Origin: an uncultured Pelagibacteraceae bacterium
GTDB taxonomy: Bacteria; Pseudomonadota; Alphaproteobacteria; Pelagibacterales; Pelagibacteraceae
Direction of reading: 5' to 3'
Length of the DNA stretch: 57,507 nucleotides
Assembly: GCA_902521005.1 (NCBI GenBank)
Contig: CABYPZ010000006.1
Location: 1-57,507 of the forward strand
Translations under genes and position numbers: made by a program
In this document: piece after piece, positions 18,285 to 25,911 of the stretch
Position numbering within the stretch: the first letter of the stretch is position 1
Layout of the letters: each line of letters begins with the position of its first letter
Notes under the pieces: generated by a model
The model's database searches: none
The model's input: the letters and a program-made list of their open reading frames with translations, nothing else
Told to the model about the DNA's origin: nothing

Positions 18285-19243
18285 AAGTATTAGTTATACA
18301 AAATAGAATGGGTATAGGTGATATGGTTATATTTCTTCCATTTATAGAAGCAATTTCAAAAAAACTGAATACACAGGTAAGTATTTTAGTAAAAGAGAAT
18401 TCAAAAGCTAAAGAATTTTTAAATGAAACCAGGAGTATAAAAGAAATTATAAGCTTAGAGAGAGATAATAAAAAAAAAGGTAATCATGATGGTTTTTTAG
18501 GAACATTGAAACTCATTAAAGAAATAAAAAATCACGATTTTGATAAAGTTTTCATTTTTAACTCATCCTTAAGATTTTTTTTAATTTGTAAATTAGCAAA
18601 TATTAAAGATGTTCATCAATATCCATTATTTAAAAAAAAGAACCAGCACATTATAAAAGCAGCTCAAGATTTTTTAAATAAAAAACTAAATTTGAATGTA
18701 GAAAGTAAACCAGAGATAACTTTGGACGAAAAAAAAATAAATGATGCAAAAAAAAAATATAATTTTTCAAGTTCAAAAACTAACATTTTATTAGGTATTG
18801 GTGGCTCTGGAGACACTAAAAGAATTCCAGCTGAAACATTTATAAAATTTATAGATCAATGCAGTAATTTTAAAGAATGTAGATTTTTTTTAGCAACTGG
18901 AAACAATGAACAAGAATTAATAATTTTAAATAAAATCTTGAACTCCGCAAATGGCAAAAACTGTGAAAAACTAAATCACCTTCAAATAAGTGAAACATTA
19001 CCCATAATTAGAAATTGTAATATATCAATTTGTAATGACTCTAGTTTTAGTCATTTGTCTGCAGCATTAAGTATTCCTACTATTGTTTTAATGGCAGATA
19101 CTCCGCTCCTTTATGGAAATTATAATCCGATGATGCACCCAATAATGCCAGATGGGGAAAATAATGTAACACATAATACATTGGGTAAAGATAGAATTAA
19201 TCCCAATAAAATTTTTAAAAAATTTAGAGAAATTATAATTTAA
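18281..19243 (+). CDS. Glycosyltransferase family 9 (heptosyltransferase-like) protein
   Basis: 320 residues. It starts MKVLVIQNRMGIGDMVIFLP, the family opening in which GD contacts the acceptor. The C-terminal half has ILLGIGGSGDTKRIPAETF and ISICNDSSFSHLSAALSIPT, which match the nucleotide-sugar site (NDSGxxHLAAALG in relatives). GT9 enzymes add heptose or similar sugars to lipopolysaccharide core at the cytoplasmic face. The gene overlaps the SDR-like gene by 4 bases. The acceptor and sugar are unknown, and no other LPS core genes are near. Its 3' end overlaps the convergent J-protein gene by 4 bases. Confidence 0.85.
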   Translation: MKVLVIQNRMGIGDMVIFLPFIEAISKKLNTQVSILVKENSKAKEFLNETRSIKEIISLERDNKKKGNHDGFLGTLKLIKEIKNHDFDKVFIFNSSLRFFLICKLANIKDVHQYPLFKKKNQHIIKAAQDFLNKKLNLNVESKPEITLDEKKINDAKKKYNFSSSKTNILLGIGGSGDTKRIPAETFIKFIDQCSNFKECRFFLATGNNEQELIILNKILNSANGKNCEKLNHLQISETLPIIRNCNISICNDSSFSHLSAALSIPTIVLMADTPLLYGNYNPMMHPIMPDGENNVTHNTLGKDRINPNKIFKKFREIII

Positions 19244-19749
19244 ATAATATCTTTTAGCACTACCTCTTTTGCCTCATTAACTATCGAGGCTAATCTTGTC
19301 AACTCAGGACTTATATCCGGATGAATTTTTTTCATGATTCTTTTGTAAGAGTCTAACACTTCTTTTTTGTTATATTTCTTACTTGGATTTAAATTTAAAA
19401 TTTTATAGGCCTCTTCTAGAGATACATTTTGAGTATTTGTCCTATTAGCAAATTTACTAAAGCTAAATCTCCCCATACCTTTTAAAATCCTAAGTAAGTT
19501 CCAAACTCTCAAAATTTGCAATAATGTTAATCCAGCCTTAGTTTTTATTAAAGGCAAAATCATCAACATAAATGGCAATGAAAATATGTATCTTCCAGCA
19601 AATATCATTATCATTGCAATTAAAATTGATGCAATTATTGTCGAATTTCTTATTACCTTTGATATTTTTTTACTTGATGTTTTTACAAACCAATTAAGAA
19701 TCAAATAAATAATTATAAAAATAATTAGTGTTAAGAAAAAAATATTCAT
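19240..19749 (-). CDS. Membrane-anchored J-domain protein (Pam18/Tim14-like layout)
   Basis: 169 residues. Hydrophobic helices at about 3-20 and 36-68 place it in the membrane. A short J domain fills residues 110-169, with the HPD tripeptide at 143-145 (RIMKKIHPDISPEL). The layout of membrane segments, linker (KGMGRFSFSK) and C-terminal J domain resembles alphaproteobacterial and mitochondrial Pam18/Tim14 proteins, which recruit Hsp70 to a membrane site. The Hsp70 partner is not in the window. The gene is convergent with the GT9 gene and divergent from oligopeptidase B. Confidence 0.82.
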   Translation of the reverse strand: MNIFFLTLIIFIIIYLILNWFVKTSSKKISKVIRNSTIIASILIAMIMIFAGRYIFSLPFMLMILPLIKTKAGLTLLQILRVWNLLRILKGMGRFSFSKFANRTNTQNVSLEEAYKILNLNPSKKYNKKEVLDSYKRIMKKIHPDISPELTRLASIVNEAKEVVLKDII

Positions 19750-19766
19750 GTATTAAATAATTTAAA

Positions 19767-21842
19767 ATGAAAATACCACAACTTAGAAAAAAACTAGATA
19801 TAAAATCTTGTCACAATACAAGTTGGGAAGACAACTATAGCTGGATACACCAAAATAATATACTAGACGTTTTAAAAGATAGCTCTAAGCTATTACCTGA
19901 AGTTAGGAAGTATTTAGAGGAAGAAAATGCATATACAGAACATCATTTAGAAAATACCAAACAAATACAAAAAGAATTATTTAATGAAATAAAAGGTCGA
20001 ATTAAATTAGATGATGAAAGTTTGCCATATAAAGATATAAATTATGAATATTGGACTAAAACCACGACAGAGGGTAATTACTCAATAAAATTAAGAAAAA
20101 AAATTGGTTCAAATGACATTGAAGAAATCTGGAATGGAGATAAAGAAAAAGATAAATTAAATACTGAATATTTTGGTGTAGGAGATTTAGAGGTAAGTTT
20201 TAATGACAAACTATTAGGTTATTCATTAGATCTGAAAGGATCAGAATACTACACTATTTATATTAGAGACATTTCAAATGATAAACTTGTTACTGAAAAA
20301 ATTGATGAGACCAGTGGCTCAATTACATTCAGCTTAGACGATAAATTTATATTTTATTCTAAGCTAGACAAATTTCATAGACCTAGAAAAATCTTTAGAC
20401 ATAAAATAGGTACCTCAATTAGAGAAGATGAATTAATTTTCGAAGAAAAAAGTGAAGCATTTACTGTAGGTATAGGTTTGAGCGCAGATGAAAAATATTA
20501 TTTTATATCAACTTCCGACCACAATACTTCAGAACAATATTATTTTAATATAGATGAAGAACAACCAAAACCAAAATTGATTAAAAAAAGAGAAAAAGGA
20601 GTGCTTTATTCTGTAAACTCTTGGGAGGGATCATTTTATAATCATACAAATAAAGATGCTGAGGATTTTAAAATTGAAAGATGTAAAGATTTAACAGATC
20701 AAAAGTGGGAGATTTTTATTCCTCCTAAAAAAGAAGTCCTTATAGGAGGTTTGGTATTTTTAGATAATTGGATTTTAAGGTCAGAAATTTCTAACGCCTT
20801 AGGCAAGATATATGTCAAAAATAAAGAAAATGAAATTGAGCAAGAATTAATTTTCTCTGATGAAAAAGTAATTATTCCAAGTGTTTCTTTAATGCAAAAA
20901 AACAAAAATACAGACTTAATTCATTTATCTTATTCTTCTCCAAAGACACCTGGAAGGACATATTTATATAATCTTAAATCAAAAGAAAAAAAGCTTATTA
21001 AAGAACAAGAAATTCCATCAGGACATAAACCAGATGATTATATAGTAGAAAGATTTGAATGTCCTTCTCATGATGGAAAATTAATTCCAGTTACAATTAC
21101 AAGACACAAAAATACAAAAATTGATGGTACATCTAATTTATTATTATACGGTTATGGATCATATGGAAGTTCAATGTGGCCAGGATTTTCTTCTACAAGA
21201 TTTAGCTTAATTAATCGAAATATAATTTGGGCTACAGCGCATATAAGGGGTGGAATGGAAAAAGGAATGAAGTGGTGGAAGGAAGGAAAACTTCTTAACA
21301 AAAAAAATACTTTTGAGGATTATATTTCAGTTGCTAAATTTTTAATAAAAAAAAAATATACTGCAAAAAGAAAAATAATTGGTATGGGTGGTTCAGCCGG
21401 GGGTTTGTTAATGGGTGCGGTAGTAAATCAAGAACCAGATTTATTTTTAGGAATTAATATGGCAGTTCCATTTGTTGATTCATTGACTACAAATTTAGAT
21501 CATTCTTTACCTTTGACTGTAGGAGAATTTGATGAATTTGGAAACGCAAAAGATAATAAGGAGCATTTTGACTATATTTATTCTTATGCACCTTACAACA
21601 ATATTAAAAAGATGGATTATCCTCATATTTTAATCACTACAAGTTTAAGTGATAATAGAGTTTTATTTGATGAGCCTGCAAAATTTACTGCAAAACTTCG
21701 TGACTTTAAAACAGATAGCAATCTTTTACTTTTAAAAACGGAAATGAACGCTGGACATGGTGGCAAATCAGGAAGGGATGGTGCTATAGAAGAAGTTGCA
21801 TTTGATTATGCATTTATCTTAAAAATCTCAAAAAAAATTTAA
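19767..21842 (+). CDS. ptrB: Oligopeptidase B (S9 family serine peptidase)
   Basis: A 691-residue protein of normal oligopeptidase B length. An N-terminal beta-propeller is followed by an alpha/beta-hydrolase domain with the nucleophile Ser543 in GMGGSAGGLLMG and the catalytic His in MNAGHGGKSGRDG. The WATAHIRGGMEKGMKWWKEGK segment is characteristic. It cleaves short peptides after basic residues in the cytoplasm; there is no signal peptide. No operon partner is seen. The 3' end overlaps the convergent exported-protein gene by 4 bases. Confidence 0.93.
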   Translation: MKIPQLRKKLDIKSCHNTSWEDNYSWIHQNNILDVLKDSSKLLPEVRKYLEEENAYTEHHLENTKQIQKELFNEIKGRIKLDDESLPYKDINYEYWTKTTTEGNYSIKLRKKIGSNDIEEIWNGDKEKDKLNTEYFGVGDLEVSFNDKLLGYSLDLKGSEYYTIYIRDISNDKLVTEKIDETSGSITFSLDDKFIFYSKLDKFHRPRKIFRHKIGTSIREDELIFEEKSEAFTVGIGLSADEKYYFISTSDHNTSEQYYFNIDEEQPKPKLIKKREKGVLYSVNSWEGSFYNHTNKDAEDFKIERCKDLTDQKWEIFIPPKKEVLIGGLVFLDNWILRSEISNALGKIYVKNKENEIEQELIFSDEKVIIPSVSLMQKNKNTDLIHLSYSSPKTPGRTYLYNLKSKEKKLIKEQEIPSGHKPDDYIVERFECPSHDGKLIPVTITRHKNTKIDGTSNLLLYGYGSYGSSMWPGFSSTRFSLINRNIIWATAHIRGGMEKGMKWWKEGKLLNKKNTFEDYISVAKFLIKKKYTAKRKIIGMGGSAGGLLMGAVVNQEPDLFLGINMAVPFVDSLTTNLDHSLPLTVGEFDEFGNAKDNKEHFDYIYSYAPYNNIKKMDYPHILITTSLSDNRVLFDEPAKFTAKLRDFKTDSNLLLLKTEMNAGHGGKSGRDGAIEEVAFDYAFILKISKKI

Positions 21843-24178
21843 TCACAATCTCCTTCACATGCTTTATGTTCACCTTGCTCATGAGCATTTCCCTGATTTG
21901 GATCATTTTGACCTGGACCAAAAGTTGGTCCTGTACTTGGATTTAAGCCTAAACCAGAACCAGCGACGGTACCCTCTATTGCTTCACCAGTAGCGTTTGC
22001 TGCTTCAGCTATCGCTTCTTTGAGCTCACCCTCTGTCAAAGATTTTAAATCTATATCTTGATACTTAAATATATGCTCGCTTATTCTTGCTAATTCTCCA
22101 TCTATTAATTTTTGTTTTACTTCCTCAGACATATTATCATTTTCTAGATATTTTTTCTCGAGATCAGCTCTAATCTCATCTAAAGATTTATTTGAATTAT
22201 TGTTATTTAAAGAAGTATTTTTTAAGTTTGGTAATTTTTTAAAAGTTCCTACAACCGCAACTGGTTTTGTTGTAATTATAATATTACCATTCTCATCTTC
22301 CTCAATTGTAATGCCCCATGCTTCTTCATTTTGCTTCCAATATTTTTTATATTTACTTGAGCTATACCATTTTTCAACTGCAGCGTCTGCATCTTCCCAA
22401 CTTCCACCTCTGTACCTTACACTTTCAGATACATATGTACCTTCAGTCCAGGTATCGACATAATTATTCCAGACATTTCTTCTTATTTTTTCCGCGTCTT
22501 CTTCTGAATATTCAAAGTCCTTTATAGCTCTATCATAGAATGCATTTGAAATTTTTTGAGCTTCATCAAAAACATCACCTTCCCACTCACCAGAATCTGT
22601 GTTGTAATTGATATTTTCATAAACTCTCATACTTATTTCTAAATCGGCTCTAGTATCTGAAGGATCAAATTTTAATATTTCGGTTCCTTTTAACGAGTCT
22701 AAGTATGCTCCAAATGTACTTTCGTCAGGTATCCATTCTTTGTCTGAGTCTTCCTCGCCCCACCTTTCAAACCATTCTGTATAATTATTATTTGGATTCA
22801 TTGCCCATTTTTCTACTGCTAAATCTGCTTCGTCATAAGTTTTTCCAGCTGCTAAAGCTTTTTCCATTACGTATGTTCCATCTAGCCAAATATCTAAATA
22901 TGTTGATGCAGCATTGGCTCCAAGTATATCAGCTTCAGCATTTGAAAAGCCTTTATCAAGAGCCATTTTTTTTACAAATTCTGCGACCTCATCTGCTTCA
23001 CTATATGGATCTCCCTCTCCTTCTCCTTGACCAGTCATAAAATCTTGCGTTAAATAGCTAACTGTTCTTGCCATTGCCTCTTTGTTTAATCTGTCATCTG
23101 ATAATTCATAAGTTTCAATTTCACCATCACCAATTTTTGTAAACCAATCTTTTAATGCATCTGGATTTGGAAGATGTTCATCTTCTGGATCATCTATTCT
23201 ATAAAAGTTTAAAGCCCATTGATTAAATTTATTATTAGGATCTAAGAACCATTTGTCTAAAGCAGCATCAGATTCTTCCCAAGACCCTCCTGCAGCTCTT
23301 GTTTGTTCAGCAATTTCGGAACCATGAAACCACATATCGTAATACGCTGAATAAGCATTGCTTGCCAATAAATTTGCTTTATCTTCACTAAAACCAAATT
23401 TGATTGCCTCATCATAAACTGCTTTCTGAATGTCTAATGCTTCGTCAACTGGTTTCCCTACTGAAATTCTATAATCATTCTTTTCCCAGCTATAATCATA
23501 GTTTTGGAGTGTTCTGACTGTTGCAAAATCTTTTAACCTATCTCGGTTTGGATCAAGTGGACTAAACTTTGGCGGTATAATTTCACCAGAATCATCAGAT
23601 TTGAACTCATCTTTTGGAATTGAAGCAATTTCTTCCCCACTTGGGATTGAATTATCAATTTCTAATTCTTTTAAACTTTCGTTAATTGAATTTATATTTA
23701 TTCCTACATCTTCTAAGTTTTTAATACTCTTTAAAATTTTGATATTTTTTTTTTGTTTTTTTGCTTTAGAAGAAGAACTTAATTGCATCATCACATTTAA
23801 AGTTTCTTCACTAATAGAATCATTTTCATTGTTAGAAACTTCTCTGGTTATTTCTTTAGGAATAATTTTAGATATGTCTTTAATGTAAAGATCAATTAAG
23901 TTCAGGCTATCAAGCAAAACATCTTGTTTATCTAAGCTCAAATTTTGTTTCGAGAATTCTACAATTATGTCTAGTTTTTTGAGACTTTTATCAATTTTTT
24001 GAGCGTCCTCAGACTCATTTTCTTTTAAATTTGAAATTTTCTTTTGTAACTTTTCTATTTTTTTTTTATACTTCTTAAACGATTTATCTAAGTCTTGATT
24101 AATTTTATCATCTATATTTGCATAAGTATGTGTAAATGCAAATAATATGAGAAAAAAATAAATTAGTATATTTTTCAT
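21839..24178 (-). CDS. Large exported protein with three internal repeats, unknown function
   Basis: 779 residues. Residues 1-20 are a signal peptide (MKNILIYFFLILFAFTHTYA). Residues 22-110 are a Lys/Glu-rich coiled coil. Three related units of 105-108 residues follow at 214-321, 363-469 and 510-614, sharing FDEA/VDEA, FSEDKA-like, YxDxWxxGxYV, GGSWEEADAAVEKW and a closing W. A polar tail ends with HKACEGDCD, a possible metal or disulfide site. The protein is acidic overall. I do not recognise the family. A second exported protein gene lies 1 base upstream on the same strand. Periplasmic or surface location is inferred from the signal peptide. Confidence 0.8.
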   Translation of the reverse strand: MKNILIYFFLILFAFTHTYANIDDKINQDLDKSFKKYKKKIEKLQKKISNLKENESEDAQKIDKSLKKLDIIVEFSKQNLSLDKQDVLLDSLNLIDLYIKDISKIIPKEITREVSNNENDSISEETLNVMMQLSSSSKAKKQKKNIKILKSIKNLEDVGININSINESLKELEIDNSIPSGEEIASIPKDEFKSDDSGEIIPPKFSPLDPNRDRLKDFATVRTLQNYDYSWEKNDYRISVGKPVDEALDIQKAVYDEAIKFGFSEDKANLLASNAYSAYYDMWFHGSEIAEQTRAAGGSWEESDAALDKWFLDPNNKFNQWALNFYRIDDPEDEHLPNPDALKDWFTKIGDGEIETYELSDDRLNKEAMARTVSYLTQDFMTGQGEGEGDPYSEADEVAEFVKKMALDKGFSNAEADILGANAASTYLDIWLDGTYVMEKALAAGKTYDEADLAVEKWAMNPNNNYTEWFERWGEEDSDKEWIPDESTFGAYLDSLKGTEILKFDPSDTRADLEISMRVYENINYNTDSGEWEGDVFDEAQKISNAFYDRAIKDFEYSEEDAEKIRRNVWNNYVDTWTEGTYVSESVRYRGGSWEDADAAVEKWYSSSKYKKYWKQNEEAWGITIEEDENGNIIITTKPVAVVGTFKKLPNLKNTSLNNNNSNKSLDEIRADLEKKYLENDNMSEEVKQKLIDGELARISEHIFKYQDIDLKSLTEGELKEAIAEAANATGEAIEGTVAGSGLGLNPSTGPTFGPGQNDPNQGNAHEQGEHKACEGDCD
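22337..23539 (-). repeat. Three protein-level repeats inside the exported 779-residue protein
   Basis: The units correspond to bases 23216-23539 (residues 214-321), 22772-23092 (363-469) and 22337-22651 (510-614), with a period of 147-149 residues including linkers. The nucleotide sequences have diverged, so the repeat is seen only in protein. Shared positions are the opening Arg, a helix with Ala-rich NAYSAYYDMW / NAASTYLDIW / NVWNNYVDTW, GGSWEESDAALDKW / GKTYDEADLAVEKW / GGSWEDADAAVEKW, and a final Trp. An ancient tandem duplication is the simplest explanation. Confidence 0.8.
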
Positions 24179-24179
24179 A

Positions 24180-24830
24180 TTAGTTTTCTAAAAATTCGTA
24201 AAGTTTATTTATTTCTTTTTTTTCAATTCTTTTTTTTAAAAAACCTACTGTTGATTTATATTCTGATAGTAGACTTTCTCTTTTTTTTAATTCTTTGTCT
24301 ACTTTTGCAACTTTTAGATCTCCTCTTTGTAAAAAATCTCCTATGATCCAATAATATTTAATTACATATTCAGGGCTTTCTGCAATACTCATGCCTAATG
24401 CTTCCCTCATAATTTTTCTAGTTTCATTGGCCTTAATTAAAGATGAAATGTCTTTTCCTTTAACAATTTTTTTTGGCCATTTTTCTCTGAATTTCTTAAG
24501 ATCTTTTTGTGCATTTTTTAGTTTTGACAAATAATATATTTCATATAGTGCCATTGCATAAATTTGGCTTCCAGGATTTCTATCATTATATTTTTGAGTT
24601 CTTTTAAACCTTAAAGACATTTCTTTGGTTGCTTTATTTTTTAAGCATATAAAATTATCGATTTTACAATTTTTAAATGTTGTTTCCATTAAACCATTTG
24701 GATATGATTTTGGCATATCTAAATTACCTATCTCTTTTAATTTTATTTCAACAAGATCTATAGTTTTTTGATCAGAATATACAGGTAGAGAAAAAAGTAA
24801 GAAAATAAAAATTATAAAAATTTTTTTCAT
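24180..24830 (-). CDS. Exported helical protein of unknown function
   Basis: 216 residues with a signal peptide (MKKIFIIFIFLLFSLPVYS). The mature part is mostly helical and basic, with two Cys in FKNCKIDNFICLKN that could form a disulfide. There are no recognised domains. It is separated by one base from the downstream 779-residue repeat protein, so both are almost certainly expressed together and may interact in the periplasm. It is divergent from the hsp20 gene, with a 140-base gap that holds the hsp20 control region. Confidence 0.7.
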   Translation of the reverse strand: MKKIFIIFIFLLFSLPVYSDQKTIDLVEIKLKEIGNLDMPKSYPNGLMETTFKNCKIDNFICLKNKATKEMSLRFKRTQKYNDRNPGSQIYAMALYEIYYLSKLKNAQKDLKKFREKWPKKIVKGKDISSLIKANETRKIMREALGMSIAESPEYVIKYYWIIGDFLQRGDLKVAKVDKELKKRESLLSEYKSTVGFLKKRIEKKEINKLYEFLEN

Positions 24831-24880
24831 ATTTATGAATTTAAGAAAAAATAAATAATTTTCAAGTTTCTTTATTTTTC

Positions 24881-24910
24881 CCTTGAAAACTAAGGATACG
24901 TACCTAAATA
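24881..24910 (+). promoter_or_regulatory. Candidate heat-shock (sigma-32 type) promoter of hsp20
   Basis: CCTTGAAA at 24881-24888 is followed after 14 bases by CCTAAATA at 24903-24910. Both boxes and the spacing resemble RpoH promoters (CTTGAAA, 11-15 bases, CCCATnT-like). Transcription would begin near 24917, giving a leader of roughly 54 bases that contains the ROSE-like hairpins. Confidence 0.55.
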
Positions 24911-24915
24911 AGATT

Positions 24916-24970
24916 TGTAGGTCGCCTGATGGGGCTTACATAAATTAACTTGCTTTAAAAGGAGGAAAAC
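24916..24970 (+). promoter_or_regulatory. ROSE-like RNA thermometer in the hsp20 leader
   Basis: The leader folds into two hairpins. The first pairs TGTAGGTCGCC (24916-24926) with GGGGCTTACA (24931-24940), with one unpaired G and a TGAT loop. The second pairs CTTGCT (24949-24954) with AGGAG (24960-24964), hiding the Shine-Dalgarno. Its strand contains TTGCT, the U(U/C)GCU signature of ROSE elements, and pairing with AGGA leaves one bulged G (24952) exactly as in ROSE. ROSE thermometers block translation of small heat-shock genes at low temperature, mainly in alpha- and gammaproteobacteria. This leader is shorter than most described ones. Confidence 0.7.
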
Positions 24971-25417
24971 ATGACAAGTAAGGATATATCTATATTCAAC
25001 TCATTAAGACCTTATTCAATTGGTTTCGACGATATGTTCGATCAATTTGAAAGTATGTTAGGTAATGGAGGTTTGACAATGCAGTCAAACTATCCACCAT
25101 ATAACATAAGAAAAACAGGTAAAGACAACTATGCAATAGAAGTTGCTCTTGCTGGTTTCAATAAAAATGATGTTGAAGTTGAGTTTGAGGATAATTTATT
25201 AACAGTAAGAACTAAACAAGTTGATAAATCTGATACAAAAAACGAAAATGGTGAAGTAATTCACAGAGGTATTTCGCAAAGACAATTTGCTAGATCATTT
25301 ACAATTGCTGATGATGTAAAAGTAAATCTTGCAGAATTAAAAGATGGACTTTTAACTATAGATTGTGAAAGAATTTTACCAGATCATAAGAAAAAAAGAC
25401 TTATTGATATTAGGTAA
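24971..25417 (+). CDS. Small heat-shock protein Hsp20 (IbpA-like)
   Basis: A 148-residue protein. The alpha-crystallin domain covers about residues 40-135, including YNIRKTGKDNYAIEVALAGF, VEVEFEDNLLTVRTKQ and ISQRQFARSFTIADDVKV; the last of these is typical of the IbpA group. The usual C-terminal I-x-I anchor may be weak (RLIDIR at the end). These proteins hold unfolding proteins for later refolding by DnaK/ClpB. A near-perfect Shine-Dalgarno, AGGAGG at 24960-24965, precedes the ATG and is predicted to be masked by a ROSE-like hairpin. The gene appears monocistronic. Confidence 0.95.
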   Translation: MTSKDISIFNSLRPYSIGFDDMFDQFESMLGNGGLTMQSNYPPYNIRKTGKDNYAIEVALAGFNKNDVEVEFEDNLLTVRTKQVDKSDTKNENGEVIHRGISQRQFARSFTIADDVKVNLAELKDGLLTIDCERILPDHKKKRLIDIR

Positions 25418-25429
25418 ACTTGAACCTTG

Positions 25430-25453
25430 CTTGTGGGGATAATTCCCCACAAG
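25430..25453. terminator. Perfect hairpin between convergent hsp20 and lipoprotein genes
   Basis: CTTGTGGGG (25430-25438) pairs with CCCCACAAG (25445-25453), a 9-bp GC-rich stem with a 6-base loop, 13 bases after the hsp20 stop. No T run follows on either strand, so it is not a classical intrinsic terminator. It could still stop transcription, block 3' decay of both mRNAs, or act with Rho. It sits between two convergent genes. Confidence 0.5.
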
Positions 25454-25461
25454 TGATAAAT

Positions 25462-25764
25462 TTAAATACATCCGCTTGAAGCAAATCCTACAATTGTTCC
25501 ATTTGTATTAACTTCAAACTTTCTCTCACAAGGTATTCCATATTTTTTTGTTTTATATACCAAAACTTCATTACCAAGTTCATTTATAAAATCTTCACTA
25601 GCCGCACCAAGCTCTAATTTTAATTCATTTACTTGTTGACCAACAAATAATCCAAACCTTTCATTTTCTTTTGCTGCAACTTCATCAGATTTTTTTTTGA
25701 TTGTTTGACATCCGCTCATTAAAATAAAAGACGTAAATAAAACAATTATGATTCTAATTTTCAT
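25462..25764 (-). CDS. Small lipoprotein of unknown function
   Basis: 100 residues. The N terminus MKIRIIIVLFTSFILMSGC is a lipoprotein signal with lipobox L-M-S-G-C, and Cys19 would be acylated. The mature domain, with GQQVNELKLELGAASEDFI and VYKTKKYGIPCERKFEVN, has the small two-helix, beta-strand pattern seen in SmpA/BamE-like lipoproteins, with a Cys pair that could form a disulfide. That likeness is weak and only structural. It is convergent with hsp20 and divergent from the NCS2 permease, so it stands alone. Confidence 0.75.
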   Translation of the reverse strand: MKIRIIIVLFTSFILMSGCQTIKKKSDEVAAKENERFGLFVGQQVNELKLELGAASEDFINELGNEVLVYKTKKYGIPCERKFEVNTNGTIVGFASSGCI

Positions 25765-25911
25765 ATTAAGATCATAACAATGAATTGTGTCAAAAAAATT
25801 AACCTTATGGTTGTAAAAATTAGTACTTTAGTAACATAATTGTTCTATTTTAATAACTTCATTAAGATTTTTTTTATCGAATCATCTAGTGTGCATAAAA
25901 ACGGAGGTCTA

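Noticed and set aside
22200-23040. Three plus-strand open frames of 69-111 codons inside the exported repeat protein gene
   Set aside because: They are antisense to a gene with signal peptide and clear repeats, and their products (Leu-, Phe-, Tyr-, His-rich) are typical of reverse-strand shadows.
25765-25911. Purine riboswitch before the NCS2 permease
   Set aside because: The 147-base region has no purine aptamer-like three-way junction or conserved TATA...TCTACC-type core.
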